Below are positions 1 to 11,700 of a DNA stretch of 64,000 nt, one piece after another. The stretch is taken from NCBI GenBank assembly GCA_003024785.1, contig PUQB01000734.1, positions 1-64,000 on the forward strand. The letters are read 5' to 3'. The translations under genes were made by a program, and so were the position numbers. Origin of the DNA: Selaginella tamariscina. Taxonomy: Eukaryota; Streptophyta; Lycopodiopsida; Selaginellales; Selaginellaceae. The first letter of the stretch is position 1. Each line of letters begins with the position of its first letter. The notes under the pieces were generated by a model. It saw only the letters and a list, made by a program, of their open reading frames with translations. It made no database searches and was not told the DNA's origin.

Positions 1-497
1 TAGTCATATATAGTTTTAATAATATATATTAATTTAATATTGATAATAAGGTTTAACATAGGAATATTCTTGAAATAATAATAAATTAATTGAGAAAATC
101 CTATTAATATATACAAATGTAGAATAATTACTGAGATAATTAAGAATAAGACTAATTTAATTATGATAATCAGGTTTAATATTGGAATATTCTTTCAATA
201 TTAAGAAATAATAAAAAATATCCCATTAATAGTAGGAATGTAAATTAATTACTCGAGTAATTAAGAATAATAATAATAAACAGACTATGAATATATTTTA
301 AATGATACATAATAATATATCAATTTATTTATTGTATTAGTGTATATATATATATATATATAATAAAACTCAATAATATATACTTGAATATTAAGAATGT
401 AGAACAATTACAAAAATTTCGTTAATTAAAACAGCTTGAAACACTTGAATAACATTAAATGCAATTTTAAAACACTGATTGGAATTGGAGAGTATAT
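1..497 (+). other. AT-rich 5' flank of type I element copy A
   Basis: This stretch holds no gene. It is very AT-rich and closely matches 38184-38665 upstream of copy B, starting from the shared words tagtcatatatagttttaat. It therefore belongs to the repeated element rather than to unique flanking DNA. The left edge of the element lies outside the window. Confidence 0.75.
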
Positions 498-718
498 ATG
501 TTAGACTATCGGTTATTTGTTTCAACTCATCTTAAATATACATTTAATTTCCTACTCAAATTCAAATCTGGTTCTTTCTCCGGCAATGGTTTCTTCATTT
601 CTTTATTTTTCACTCTTCAGATTTTCTTTTTTCTTCTTAGTGATCAACTCAGGAGCGACATTAAATTGGGTGCGCTATTGTTTATAGGAAAGCACGGCGC
701 CTTCAGTGCTGTTTACAA
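498..718 (+). other. Leader exon of type I gene, copy A
   Basis: The segment ends at a consensus splice donor (GTAAGT at 719-724) and is conserved in copy B (38665-38956) and, decayed, in the remnant near 45000-45300. It is open for 74 codons in one frame, but that frame does not join the next exon, whose first codon GAC starts directly after the acceptor. Relative to copy B it has 2 extra bases in the gtgcgc stretch near 670. Without them the frame would run through the splice into the main reading frame. It is either a 5' UTR exon or a broken coding exon. About 70 bp present in copies B and D is missing here. Confidence 0.5.
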
Positions 719-1665
719 GTAAGTATTATAAAAATTTAGATATATTTATAAAGATTCACTCTCTTACATTCTCTCTTAAATTTTAGAATTTAGGGATTTA
801 GGAATGCATTAGGATTACAATATATTCTGTTAGGATTTATCCCGTTTAAATATACTTTTAACTTAATATTCTCGGTTAGCCGGGGCGGCGGGATTAATCC
901 GGCCATTTTTTTTTGCCTCTTTGAAGAGGTGGCGGGATTAATCCCGCCACCATCTCTTTCATAGTTGGCAGAATTAGTTCGGGCAATGCTTCTCCGCCTC
1001 TTAAAAAGAGCGGCGAATTAATCTGCCGATAACTCTCTCAACTGATAATGATTTACTTGAATTTATTAGAAAGAGTTGCGGCGGGATTAATCTCGCCAAC
1101 CATTTTAGGAGGCAGAGAAGGGGTGGCGGGATTAATCTCGCCACTACTTCCCTGTTTAAATATTTGTGGGCAGAATTCATCCGAATCTCTTTGAAATCAT
1201 AGTTTCGGAGAGAGTTGTGGGCGGGATTAATCCCGCCGCTTATTCCCTCGTGTCAGAGTTTGTGGGCGGGATTAATCCGCGCCTATTCTGTCGTCAGTGT
1301 TGTGGGCGGATTAATCCCGCCGACTCTCGTCGAGGAGTCGGCGGGATTAATCCCGCCGACTTCCTCCTCGAGGGAGCGCGGCGGGATTAATCCCGCCGTC
1401 TTCCTCGACGGAGAGTCGGCGGGATTAATCCGCCGACTCTCTCCGATGGGGTAGAGTCGGCGGGATTAATCCCGCCGACTCACTCTGAAGGGGTAGAGTC
1501 TCGGCGGGATTAATCCCGCCCATCAGTTATATTAATAAAGCATGAGATATTATCTTATAACATAATTATGTATTATTGCACATGCATATTATTAAGCAAC
1601 CGTTATGATTTCTTAGAAATATTGCATAAACAGATATCATAAATAACACAATTATTTATGTGCAG
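719..1665 (+). other. 5' intron of type I gene copy A, housing a palindrome array
   Basis: The intron runs from donor GTAAGT (719) to an acceptor ending TGTGCAG (1665), followed by the conserved exon. Both sites are preserved in copy B (38957-39498). The copy A intron is about 400 bp longer, mainly because its palindrome array has more units. Splicing is inferred from the sites and the conserved break in reading frame, not from transcripts. Confidence 0.6.
886..1520. repeat. Palindrome array A (GGCGGGATTAATCCCGCC family)
   Basis: About 14 copies of a G+C-rich dyad around a fixed ATTAAT centre lie in an AT-rich setting. Perfect palindromes include 928-951 (24 bp), 1336-1361 (26 bp) and 1454-1481 (28 bp). 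The 18-bp core is exact at 1220-1237, 1380-1397 and 1503-1520. Others carry small defects (886-904, 1011-1028, 1265-1282). Spacers are 20-70 bp and differ in sequence, so the dyad itself is the conserved unit. Reading frames through the array spell the same short peptide on either strand and are not genes. Confidence 0.9.
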
Positions 1666-1671
1666 GACAAT

Positions 1672-4600
1672 ATGTATAATACTGGAGATAAAGTATGTCT
1701 TCTTCGGAACAACGAGATAGTTGGCACTGGAACTGTGGAAGTTCGAGATGATAATGCATCATGTCACAATATTGCCCAAGGATCTTGTGTGTACGTATGG
1801 GTGAACACCATTTTCAAGCATGTTGAGGTTCTGGAATGGAATTTGAGGAGGGTTCTCCTGTATTGTGGAATTTGGATGAAGTCAAGGCTGACACAGAATA
1901 TACAGAGTCACAAACAAAGTAGCACGAGTTTTCCAGATGATGGCTTGCCTGCTGTGATGGATGAGGTGATTCTCTTTCTTCATGAGATTGAGGTTGGGAA
2001 GGCATCATCACAGCTATAAATCCAATGGAAGCAGTGTCAGAAGAGAAACTAGGGTCCGACTTCGTGGGTGTAGTTGTGACAGAGGTTTCACCTAATGGCA
2101 CTTTGCATCCTGGATCCCTCGTGAGGTGGCGAACATCTGAATTAAGACGGCAAGATGGTTCAACATATTCTGGGTTGGATTTCAATAATAACAACCCGGA
2201 AGAACAACTCATATTTGAAGAGGTTCCTTGCATTGGTCCTATTGTAAGAAAAAGGCGATTCATGGGTTGCAGATCTTCCCCTGCAAGTTTCAGCAAGAGG
2301 GTGAAGATGGATCCTACATCTTCCGAAAGTGTTACGAGCATTTCCACGATTGACTGCTGCAAGAAGAAGTGTTGTCAGATGGCAGACCGGAATGAAATTA
2401 CCCAATGTAGACATGTCTTTCGTACGCTCACCCAAAAGCAAAGGCATGAGTTTGTATATGCTGCACTAACTGGGTGTATTGATGGAATGGCTCGGACACA
2501 GGTTATCAGAGTACATCCATGGTATTTAATAAGGTGGCCATCTGCTTCAAAGCTTGGTACAGTATATACGGGATCCCAAAGACCACGTTCTACCGTCGGA
2601 GGGATGAGTGGTAGATGGAGCGCGAACCTCAGTACATGGGAACACTGGCTTGGTCAAAACCCGCTCTCACATTATGGCAGCCATAGAGATACTCAAGGCT
2701 TTTGTGGAAGCAAATGCAGACAGGATGCCTCACAAATGCCGAACCACAAATGCAGGGGTCAGGGAAAATCTCAAGGTTTTGCCTTCAATCTACACTCAAT
2801 TGAAGCTGTGTGAACATGTGAACAAGTGCCTCAGTTGATGGGGCTGCAAGCAATCTGCACTGGTACCTTCAACAACATATGGAATACTCATTTTAAGGAT
2901 GTGGAGATTGCAAAACACTCTAGCTTTTCCAAGTGTGACACTTGTACATCATTGAAGGCTGCAGAGGCTTGTGCAAAAACCTTGGTGGAGATCACTGCCA
3001 TTCAAAAGAAGATGGAGGCCCACATGATTGCACAACAAACTTGCCGGTCTCAGTACTATGCACACCGCATGCTTTCTGTGTCACGCCCATCAGAGTACCT
3101 GTGCTTGATCCATGACAAGATGGATCATTCAAAGACCAGCATTCCAAAGCTCTTGCAACACCAAAGTGCCTTGGAAATGTCATGAAACTTCCGATTTCAT
3201 TGACAGGTGTGCTAACACATGGACACGGTTGTGAGTCATATGGACACTTTTCACTTCCACATTGGTCTAGCGACTCCAATTTCACTATTGGGTCGTTGGC
3301 CATGTGTTTCAGAAACCTTGAAGCCCACTCACAGACAAGTCCTATCAGTGATCTCAAAGTGAAGAAACAACACCTTCAACCTTTACATAATGCTCTCATG
3401 AACACGTCTGCACTTGAGGCTACTTGGGAATATGAGAGGCATTGTCAGCAACCTGCACAAAAAACAGATGGCCCTGTTGAGAGTTCAGGTTCAGTGGAGG
3501 GATCTAGCTCAAATAGTGTACATGTGTCCTCAACATCAAATAAGCTTCCTCGTCATTTGCTTTTACAGATGGATAATTGTGCAGGCGAGAACAAAAATAG
3601 GTAAATCATTTTACTTAAGGGTTTCTCAAGCTCATACTTACTTTTATTTTCTAGATATGTGCTAGCATACTTGTCAATGCTTGTTGCCAAAGGTGTGTTT
3701 GAAACAATCACGCTCAGTTTTCTTATGGTTGGTCACACTCATGAAGATATTGATGCGTTCTTCAGCAAGGTCTCCAACTCTACAAAAAGGACAAGTGCAC
3801 TTACCTTACCGCATATGATGAATCTTTTTGAAAATTGCATCTCCAAAAAAAGTTGTGCTTTGCTTGTGACTGAGGTGCCAGACTTCAAAAAATTTCTCAA
3901 GGAGTATATAAAAGAGGGGAGTGATTCTTTAGTTGGTCACCTTGTGCCGCTACAATTCTTTTTCTCCATACGAGATGGTATACCTATTATGCAGTACAAG
4001 TTACGGCCATCAGAGCAGGAGTGGTTACCGAAAGAGGGGTTAATGCTCTTCAAAAGTGGAGAGAATGGAAAGCCACTTCTCCCAGAAGGACAACCAGACC
4101 CTATTCCATTGAGTGCCCAGCTCAAGGAACAAGAGGTTATTATTGATGGCATCAAAAAATATGTGGCATGGGTTCAAAAATCGATGCCAAAGAATTCTGA
4201 TAAGGCAACTGGTTACTCAGAACTATATAAGCATGTGGTCGACTATTGGGAGACTGTTGTTCGAGAGTTGGAAGGGCCTACTGTCACAAGTACAGAATTG
4301 CAACACCCTTTTTGGCCTAAAACAAGGTGGCGAGAGGAGATTGAAATGACATCACTGAGCACAGACGACATAGAAGCCAGTAGTGATGTGGAAGTGCAAA
4401 CCCCACACTTTGTTGGACAAAGGAACCAAAAACCTAAAGCATACTTTGATTGCTGCCAGGATCTTCAAAAACTAATGATGGTTCTCATTACTCCAGATGC
4501 GTCATATAATCAGCCTATTTGGATGGGTCAAATTATCGACACACCTGAAGTAATCACAAAAAATAGTATTGTTAAGGTTGCATGGTTCAAACCACAAAAA

Positions 4601-4783
4601 AGGCGACACGAGAAGGAGAGCGAAAGATATAATGGATGCCTAGAGAAAACATGGTCTCCCAATCAAAAAGACCCAGCATGTTTTATAAATGTTAAATCCA
4701 TTCGATATGGGTGGATGTCAAGAAGCGTTGATAAAGTCACGATTAACAAAACTGCAAGGGAATGTATGTTTTCTGAAGCTTAA
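1672..4783 (+). pseudogene. DUF7869-type gene, type I copy A (frameshifted)
   Basis: The ATG at 1672 follows the intron acceptor. The product is about 960 residues when read across its breaks. An N-terminal region starts with MYNTGDKVCLLRNNE. It is followed by a cysteine cluster (CCKKKCC), a KCDTC pair, and the DUF7869 core with QMDNCAGENKNR and GHTHEDIDAFF. These acidic clusters resemble RNase H-like transposase or nuclease cores, but activity is unproven. A 54-bp GT-AG intron (3601-3654) splits the core between the two motifs. Compared with copy B, single bases are missing near 1835, 2490, 2610, 2835 and 3155, so the protein is not readable in one piece. The last 374 codons (3659-4783) are intact and almost identical to copy B. 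Host protein or transposase of the element are both possible. Confidence 0.75.
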
Positions 4784-5253
4784 AGCAATTACAAAATTAT
4801 AAAATATCATATATTTAATATTATTTAAAACTCTTTAATAATAGTACCAAATTGTTTACTTAACTATATAAATTTAAAAAATGATATGGAAGATTGACTA
4901 TATTATTATAGGATTTTATATATATTATTACTACTACAAATTTTTAATTAATAATGTTATATTTAAATATTAATATTTTAATAACAACATCAATATTTAT
5001 ATAATGTACCTCTTATGCTCTTCCTTAATTGTTATATTAGGCAATATATTATATAATTTAATACCTTCTACTTTTATAATGTTATTAATTTTTGTTCAAT
5101 GAATGCTATAATTTATTAAAGGGTAGAATACAAAATAGAATATTCTAAAGAATATTCTTTTTCAAACATATATTCTAAAGAATATTCCTTTAATATTAGA
5201 AAATGCTAATTAAATAGCTAAAATTGCTAATTATTAGGAAATGGGACTATAGC
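4784..5253 (+). other. 3' flank of type I copy A
   Basis: This AT-rich non-coding tail is shared with copy B (42619-43080) and, inverted, with copy C (8251-8709) and the remnant at 24551-24759. It contains repeated AGAATATTC-type dyads and ends directly in the terminal motif. No gene is seen. Confidence 0.75.
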
Positions 5254-5278
5254 CATGCCCATTTAGTTACAACATGCA
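5254..5278 (+). repeat. Shared 3' terminal motif, copy A
   Basis: The motif is the 26-bp end word seen seven times in the window, here with one T missing in the T run. Similarity to copy B stops right after it, which makes it the likely outer edge of the element. Confidence 0.7.
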
Positions 5279-5279
5279 T

Positions 5280-6017
5280 TAAAAATGGAGTGCTTGATTT
5301 GAATGGACAGGAAATTACTTATTATCAATCTAAAAGACGTTGATGCATTAAGAGTGTGGCCACACTAGTAATTTGCTTTTGTATTTGTGGTCAAAAACTT
5401 ATGTGTATTGGGAAGGAATATTACAAACCCATTTCCACATTTATATAGTCAGTTTATTCTTTATGTGGTGTGTGTTTGTTTGTGTAATGTTTGCCATCAA
5501 TGTCCCATTAACGATCATTCTAAATCCTATTTAATAGTCATTCTTAATTGTCCCATTAATGGCCTTATTTAATAGTCATTCTAAATGACCCATCAACAAT
5601 TATCCTAAATCACCTCATCACAATCATTCTAAATTGCCCTGTCAACATCATCATTAATTGCCCCATCAATAGTCGTTCTACATCATCTCATGAACGACTA
5701 TCCTAAATCCTATCCAAATGGCCATCTTAAATTTTTTAAATATGTGTTATTAATATCCATTAATGCCATTTTAAATTTTATTCAAACAACCATTCTAAAC
5801 GTAACCCATCCAATGTCATGCTAAATCTTGAAATCATGTTGGTTCATTGATGATTTACATCTTATAACTAAGTTTATTATGTGTGGGTGTGTTTATATGT
5901 CTAGTTGTCATGAAAGCCTCATCAACAACCGTCATAAATTTAAACTCACATGGCATATCGAGTTATTGAACCTCATCAATGATTATTTAAAATCCTAAAT
6001 TCACATAGCAGTATTGA
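5280..6017 (+). repeat. Degenerate tandem repeat, about 28-bp unit
   Basis: No gene is seen. From about 5500 to 5850 a unit like CATTCTAAATNNCCCATCAA recurs with drift (for example near 5515, 5575, 5620, 5665, 5760 and 5810). The rest is low-complexity AT-rich sequence. Confidence 0.55.
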
Positions 6018-6385
6018 TGTCATAGTTTTTTTTTAGTTATGGCCTTCACTTTACTTTGGAATTGACTATTGTTACCTACTGAGTTATGTTGATGAACCCT
6101 AGGTGTAGAAAAAGTAGGCTCACATAATGCACTTGGGTATCTAGTGATGGTCTAACCAGGTTTGTTAGGTATTTGTAAGAAACTCTAGGCAAAAGCTAAC
6201 ACTTCCATGTAATAAACTTCCCCCATTTGATCTTCCCAGTTAGATTTCTTGGTGAGTTAGGGACACCCCTAGGTTTCTCCTACTTAGAGGGTTAGGGTTT
6301 ATCAAATTTCCTGGGGTATTCAAAAGAATTTCCAAGTTAGCATCTAGTGAGCTGCATTTGTGACACCAAGTAAAAAACTCTGATA
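6018..6385 (+). mobile_element. Short LTR of gypsy-1 family
   Basis: The segment starts TGTCATAGTTTT and ends AAAAAACTCTGATA, forming an imperfect terminal inverted repeat. It matches parts of the longer LTR at 20005-20840, including the words for 'gcacttgggtatctagtgatg'. It is immediately followed by a primer-binding site. The internal region expected after it is missing within about 140 bp. Confidence 0.65.
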
Positions 6386-6387
6386 AT

Positions 6388-6399
6388 TGGTATTAGAGC
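6388..6399 (+). other. Primer-binding site, initiator tRNA-Met type
   Basis: TGGTATTAGAGC differs by one base from the usual plant LTR-retrotransposon site TGGTATCAGAGC and lies 2 bp after the LTR end. This fixes the LTR direction as +. Confidence 0.65.
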
Positions 6400-6539
6400 A
6401 AGTTCTTTATAGTCAATAGGATTGTCTAAAGTTATAAAAGCTAGCCGCAACAGAGAGCAAAGCCACCACCTATCACAACCACTCTAGCATGACCTAGGAT
6501 TAGGTAACACGGACATGCCAACAAATATGTCCGGGCATC

Positions 6540-7225
6540 TGGTTGATGGTGGTTGACCATTGTCAAACTGTCAGCTGGCATGGATGAGTGATGGGACAGG
6601 AGTGATCAAGTGGGGAAGGTATAGCAGGTACTAACTGACAACAACAAATATCAAGTGGTGCTTAACCCAGGCATAGATCAGATCATTTGAATCAACTACC
6701 AAGGTACTCGAGACAACACGCATGAGGGAGGCACTTAAATTCTACAAGCAGGATGTCACATGGCGGCAAACTAATGATAGAGTGCCACTTAGAACTAGGG
6801 TCTAGCATTGGCCAACCACTATATAAGTAAGAAGGCTGTGGTAGTGGGTCAAGGTCCTTCTAATCAATATTCTTCTTTGCATCTTGTGCCACCTTCCCTG
6901 TATCTAGTTAGGCAATATATGTATATCTCTAGATTTCTTATGTTCCTCGATCTCTCATGATTACTCTCCTCTTGCTCTGCTCCTAGCCAACGGGATACCA
7001 GGGGGAGGGGGAGTAACAGCCTTGCACATAGTGGAACTCTTGTACACCTACACATGAGCCCTCGTGGTGTTGGGTAGAGGCCATCATAGCACCTCCCAAT
7101 GCTCCAGAGGCAAAGGCCAACTAGCTGACACGAACCCCCGGGATTGGATGTTGGTAATAGTGTTTGGTGACCACCAAAGCTTTGAAAGTCACCCCACATC
7201 TGGTCTGTGGAGTTCCCGACAACCA
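6540..7225 (+). mobile_element. Diverged LTR of gypsy-2 family
   Basis: The segment runs from TGGTTGATGG to GACAACCA and aligns along its length with the two LTRs of the intact element (reverse complement of 55306-55972), including a 'ccactatataag' TATA-like box near 6819. The 40 bp to its left match the internal 3' end of gypsy-2 (near 46459-46500) and the sequence to its right matches the gag side. The LTR is thus flanked by internal sequence on both sides, as in tandem elements that share one LTR. Confidence 0.7.
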
Positions 7226-8224
7226 TTTATGATGACCACAGAGGATATTAATTACACACATATAGAGTTCATCCTAACAAGCAGAGTTGTGGCTCGAATG
7301 AGAGACCTGAAAGTCGAGATTAACTCGTTCAAATAACTAGAGATTAGCGAATACCAGTTGGCTAGGAGATGCGTCAGGTGGGCCAAGAGAGGTTAATGGA
7401 GGGCAAAGAGGCACCCCAACTACCACAAGTCAGCACATGCCTCAATTCAAGGAAACGACGCAAACACTACGTGGCGAACCTCCGAGAAGTGGTAAACTTG
7501 ACACAATAGCATCAAAGGCAATCGCAAGCCACAAACAATGAAGAAATGTATGAAGAACCCACAACACGTCAAATGTCATTCCAGGTGTAGGAGCGTGCAG
7601 TAATGAGTAGCACATGGACAGGATAGTCCTTCACTCTTCTTTGACGTACCCATGAGGATACGCAAGAGAACCCCAAGATAGGAAGGCTTGCACTGGAGGC
7701 AGGAATCTTGAGGTGGCAAAATCAACACGGATAGCAAGGAATCTTGAGGCGGCAAAATCAACACGGATAGCAATAGGGGACGAGAGCTGGAGGTCCTGCA
7801 TGGCCAACGCCATGAGGGACGCAAGGTAGAAAGCGGTGGATCGTGGATGCTTGAAAAGAGGGGAGGAAAGAGCCTTATCCAAACGAACTCCATAGGGAGG
7901 GGCACTGATTACCAACAAATAACCTCTGCACCATGAGTTCAACTGGTCAAATGACATAGCAAGTTGAGGTGAGTGCCAGAATGAGAGCCTAAGGCTCCAA
8001 AAGGTTGGGTTACACATGGGATGACCACCCATGTGAAGGCAACTGGACTGGGAAAAGGTACCAACAGGGGGCGACACAGTGGTCACTTTAGGCAAGGGAT
8101 GAGGGGATTTTTGTCCTAGGCTGACGAAAATCCACATGAGCGAGCAAGACCATACCCGCAAGGGAGCACGACAAAGTTGCAACCACCACAAGACGAGGGA
8201 TATCATCTCAGGATGAGGAGAATC
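7226..8224 (+). pseudogene. gypsy-2 gag leader and N-terminal gag remnant
   Basis: The segment aligns with the region just inside the 5' LTR of gypsy-2 (reverse complement of about 55305-54300). It has many stops, so it is a dead fragment. A 36-bp stretch is duplicated in tandem at about 7695-7765 (tcttgaggtggcaaaatcaa). It ends abruptly where the type I copy C terminal motif begins. Confidence 0.6.
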
Positions 8225-8250
8225 ATGCAAGTTGTAACTAAAATGGGCAT
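8225..8250 (-). repeat. Shared 3' terminal motif, type I copy C
   Basis: This is the reverse complement of the 26-bp end motif. It marks the 3' end of copy C and the join with gypsy-2 sequence. Confidence 0.75.
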
Positions 8251-8709
8251 GTCTATAGTCCTTCTTAATAATTAGCAATTTTAGTTATTTAATTAGCATT
8301 ATCTAATATTAAAGGAATATTCTTTAAAAATATATGTTTAAAAAACAAAAATATACTATTTTATAATTGACCTTTTAATAAATTATAACATTCATGGACC
8401 AAAAATTAATAACATTATAAAATAGAAGGTATTAAGTTATATAATATATTATATTTAAGATTGTATAATGGGCCTAATATAAAATTATTAAAGAGCATGA
8501 AAGGTACATTATAAATAATATTCATGTTGTTATTTAAATATAACATTAATTTAAAATTGTACTAGATATATATATATACAAAATCCTATATAGTCAATCC
8601 TCCATATCTTTTTATAAATTTATATAGTTAAGTAAACAATTTGATACTATTATTAAAGAGTTTATTATAATTATGAAAAATATATTATATTTATAATTTT
8701 ATAATTGCT

Positions 8710-11700
8710 TTAAGCTTCATAAAATATAACTCTTGCTGTTTTGTTAATTGTGACTTTATCAACTCTTCTTAACATCCACCCATATCGAATAGATTTAACA
8801 TTTATAAAACATGCTGGGTCTTTTTAATTAGGAGATTATGTTTTCTTTAGGCATTCATTATGTCAGAGTTTAACCCAAAGGGCCAACATGTGGTTGTCAA
8901 GTGGCCATCTAGGTAGAGTCCCCTAGAATGACCATCCTTGAACCTTAGAGGATAACCCAAAGTTTAGGATCCTGTTCCCAGTAGACCCAGACAAGCTCAT
9001 GCCCTAACCCACAAAGGAGATGTGTCTCACACATACCCCCATGACAGAGCTAAGCATTGTCACTTACCCCTTGAGAATCACCTCATATGGGAGTAGAACC
9101 CCTTTTAGGTGACAAGGGGTACACTGAACCACGTCTAACCCCTAAGGGTTTGAGTGGCCAAGTTGCCTTGAGCATTGTATCGCGTGACGTCTAGTCAAGT
9201 GTCACATCTTCATATGACACTGTTTCCATGATGCGTAGCCCTTAGATTCAAGAGTTGCACCAAGTGCCACAAATGTGACTCTTAAATGCCAACTCTAGAA
9301 CCCCTCAATTATCCCTTAGGACTCGGTAAGGAAACTTTGTCAATCAAGAACCCACGACCACAGTTGGACAAGGACACGAATGTGCCTACTTACTTGTGAG
9401 TGTTGCTCTTAGCTTGATGTGGAGGAGGAGAAGCCTCAATCTCTGCCTCTTGAAACATACATTCCCATAAGAATCCAAGCATGGATTTGCCAAATTAAGG
9501 TAAGCCACCTCAAAGGTGGACGTACCCTTGTCATCTTGAAGTTAAGGTGACACAATAAAGGGTTGTGCCTTAACAAACACAAGCTAAGCTTGCACTAGGA
9601 GAAGAGTAACGAACTCAGTTATGAACCCAAGAACCCTCACTCCTACATATTCTACCTTATTTATGTAACAGAGCCCCCCCCCCTCTTTTCTGAATGTGTA
9701 AGTGGGCTGGCACAAAATTAGCTAGCTCCTTATTAAGTGTTTAACTTAGCCTAACTCTAACCCTAAAACCCTACCCAAGGGGGTGGGTGTTTTTAGGGCG
9801 TGGGTTAGGGCAGCCCTAGGGTTAGGTCAACCCTAGGGTGTTCCTAACCCTACTAAACATGCCAAACTCATCTACATTAATTAATTAGCCTAATTGGGAC
9901 GTCAAAATTGAGGGTGGATTTATAAAAGGTAAGTTCTAAGTTCGCTTAGAGTTTCCTGCAAATACCTAATGACACCCGGTTGGACATCATCAAATACCCA
10001 AGTGCACTAAGCGGACATGTTTCCTACTACATTTAGAGTCCATCAACATAGTACAGTACGAAACAACAATCAACGTCCAAAGTAAAAGGTTGAGTCATAG
10101 TAAAAACCAACATTATATCTTTCACTCTCCTTATCATGTCGCATTTTTTGTGGTTTGAACCATGCAACCTTAAGCATACTATTTTTTATGATTATTTCAG
10201 GTGTGTCGATAATTTGACCCATCCAAATTGGCTGATTATATGACACATTTGAAGTAATGAGGATCATCATCAGTTTTTAAAGATCTTTATAGCAATCAAA
10301 GTATGCTTTAGGTTTTTGGTTCCTTTGTTTAACAAAGTGTGGAGTTTGCACTTCCACATCACTATTTGCTTATATGTCATCTATACTCATTGATGTCATT
10401 TCAATCTCCTCTTGCCACCTTGTTTTATGCCAAAAAGGGTGTTGTAATTATGTACTTGTGACAATAGGCCCTTCTAACTCTCAAACAATAGTCTCCCAAT
10501 AATCGACCACATGTTTATATAATTTTGAGTAACCAGTTGCTTATCAGAATTCTTTGGCATCAATTTTTAAACCATGCCACATATTTTTTGATGTCATCAA
10601 TAAAAACCTCTTGTTCCTTGAGCTGGCACTCAATGGAATAGGGTCTGGTTGTCCTTTTGGGAGAAGTGGCTTTTCATCTTTTCCACTTTTGAAGAGCAGC
10701 CCTCTTTCGGTAACCACTCCTGCTCTGGTGGCCGTAACTTGTAATGCATAATAGGTATACCATCTTTAATGGAGAAAAAGAATTATAATGGCACAAGGTG
10801 ACCAACTAAAGAATCGCTCCCCTCCTTTATATATTTCTTGAGAAACTTTTTGAAGTCTGGCACCTCAGTCATAAGCAAAGCACAACTTTTTTTGGAGATG
10901 TAATTTTTAAAAAGATCCATCATATGTGGTAAGGTAAGTGCACTTGTCCTTTTTGTAGAGTTGTAGACCTTGCTAAAGAATGCATCAATATCTTCATGAT
11001 GTGACCAACCATAAGAAAACTGAGTGATTGTCTCAAACACACCTTTAGCAACAAGCATTGACAAGTATGCTAGTACATATCTAGAAAATAAAAGTAAGTA
11101 TGAGCTTGAGAAAACCTTAACTAAAATGATTTACTTATTTTTGTTCTCGTATGCACATTATCCATTTGTAAATGCAAATGACGAGGAAGCTTATTTGATG
11201 TTGAGGACACATGTACACTATTTGAGCTAAATCCCTCTATTGAATCAAAACTCTCAATAGGGCCATCTATTTTTTGTGCAAGCTGCTAACATGCCTCTCA
11301 TATTCCCAAGTAGCCTCAAGTGCATACGTGTTGAGAGCATTATGTAAAGGTTGAAGGTGTTGTTTCTTCACTTTGAGATCACTCATAAGACTTATTTGTG
11401 AGTGGGCTTCAAGGTTTCTGAAACACATGGCCAACGACCCAATAGTGAAATTGGAGTCGCTAGACCAATGTGGAAGTGAAAAGTGTCCATATGATTCACA
11501 ACCGTGTCCATGTGTTAGCACACATGTCAATGAAATTGGAAGTTTTATGATATTTCCAAGGCACTTAGGTGTACAAGTGTCATATTTGGAAAGCTAGAGT
11601 GTTTTGCAATCTTAAACTGAGTATTCCATATGTTGTTGAAAGTACCAGTGTAAATCATTGTTTGGAGCCCCATCGAACTGAGGCACTTGTTTACATGTTC

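Noticed and set aside
670..718. Protein kinase-like glycine loop (GKHGAFSAVYK)
   Set aside because: The word resembles a kinase P-loop, but it lies in a frame that does not join the next exon, copy B keeps it only in a shifted frame, and no other kinase motif follows.
1166..1454. Open frames repeating the peptide GGINPA or AGLIPP
   Set aside because: They arise because the palindrome reads the same on both strands and lacks stops. The frame changes at every unit, so they are not genes. The same holds for 33896-34299 and 34498-35380.
886..1520. CRISPR-like array
   Set aside because: Repeats are palindromic with fixed centre, but spacers vary in length, are themselves partly repeated, and the context is a plant-type genome with introns. 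There is no cas gene.
2160..2447. Antisense open frames opposite the DUF7869-type gene (also 1814-2362, 39645-40199, 39997-40284)
   Set aside because: They are mirror frames of a conserved coding strand and have no start context or known motif.
1..5279. Helitron or simple TIR transposon for type I
   Set aside because: I found no CTRR end with hairpin, no Rep/helicase and no matching inverted end at the 5' side. The left border is outside the window, so the class stays open.
5387..5572. Small protein of 61 codons in the tandem-repeat zone
   Set aside because: The frame lies in low-complexity repeat, has no homologous frame elsewhere in the window and no gene signals.
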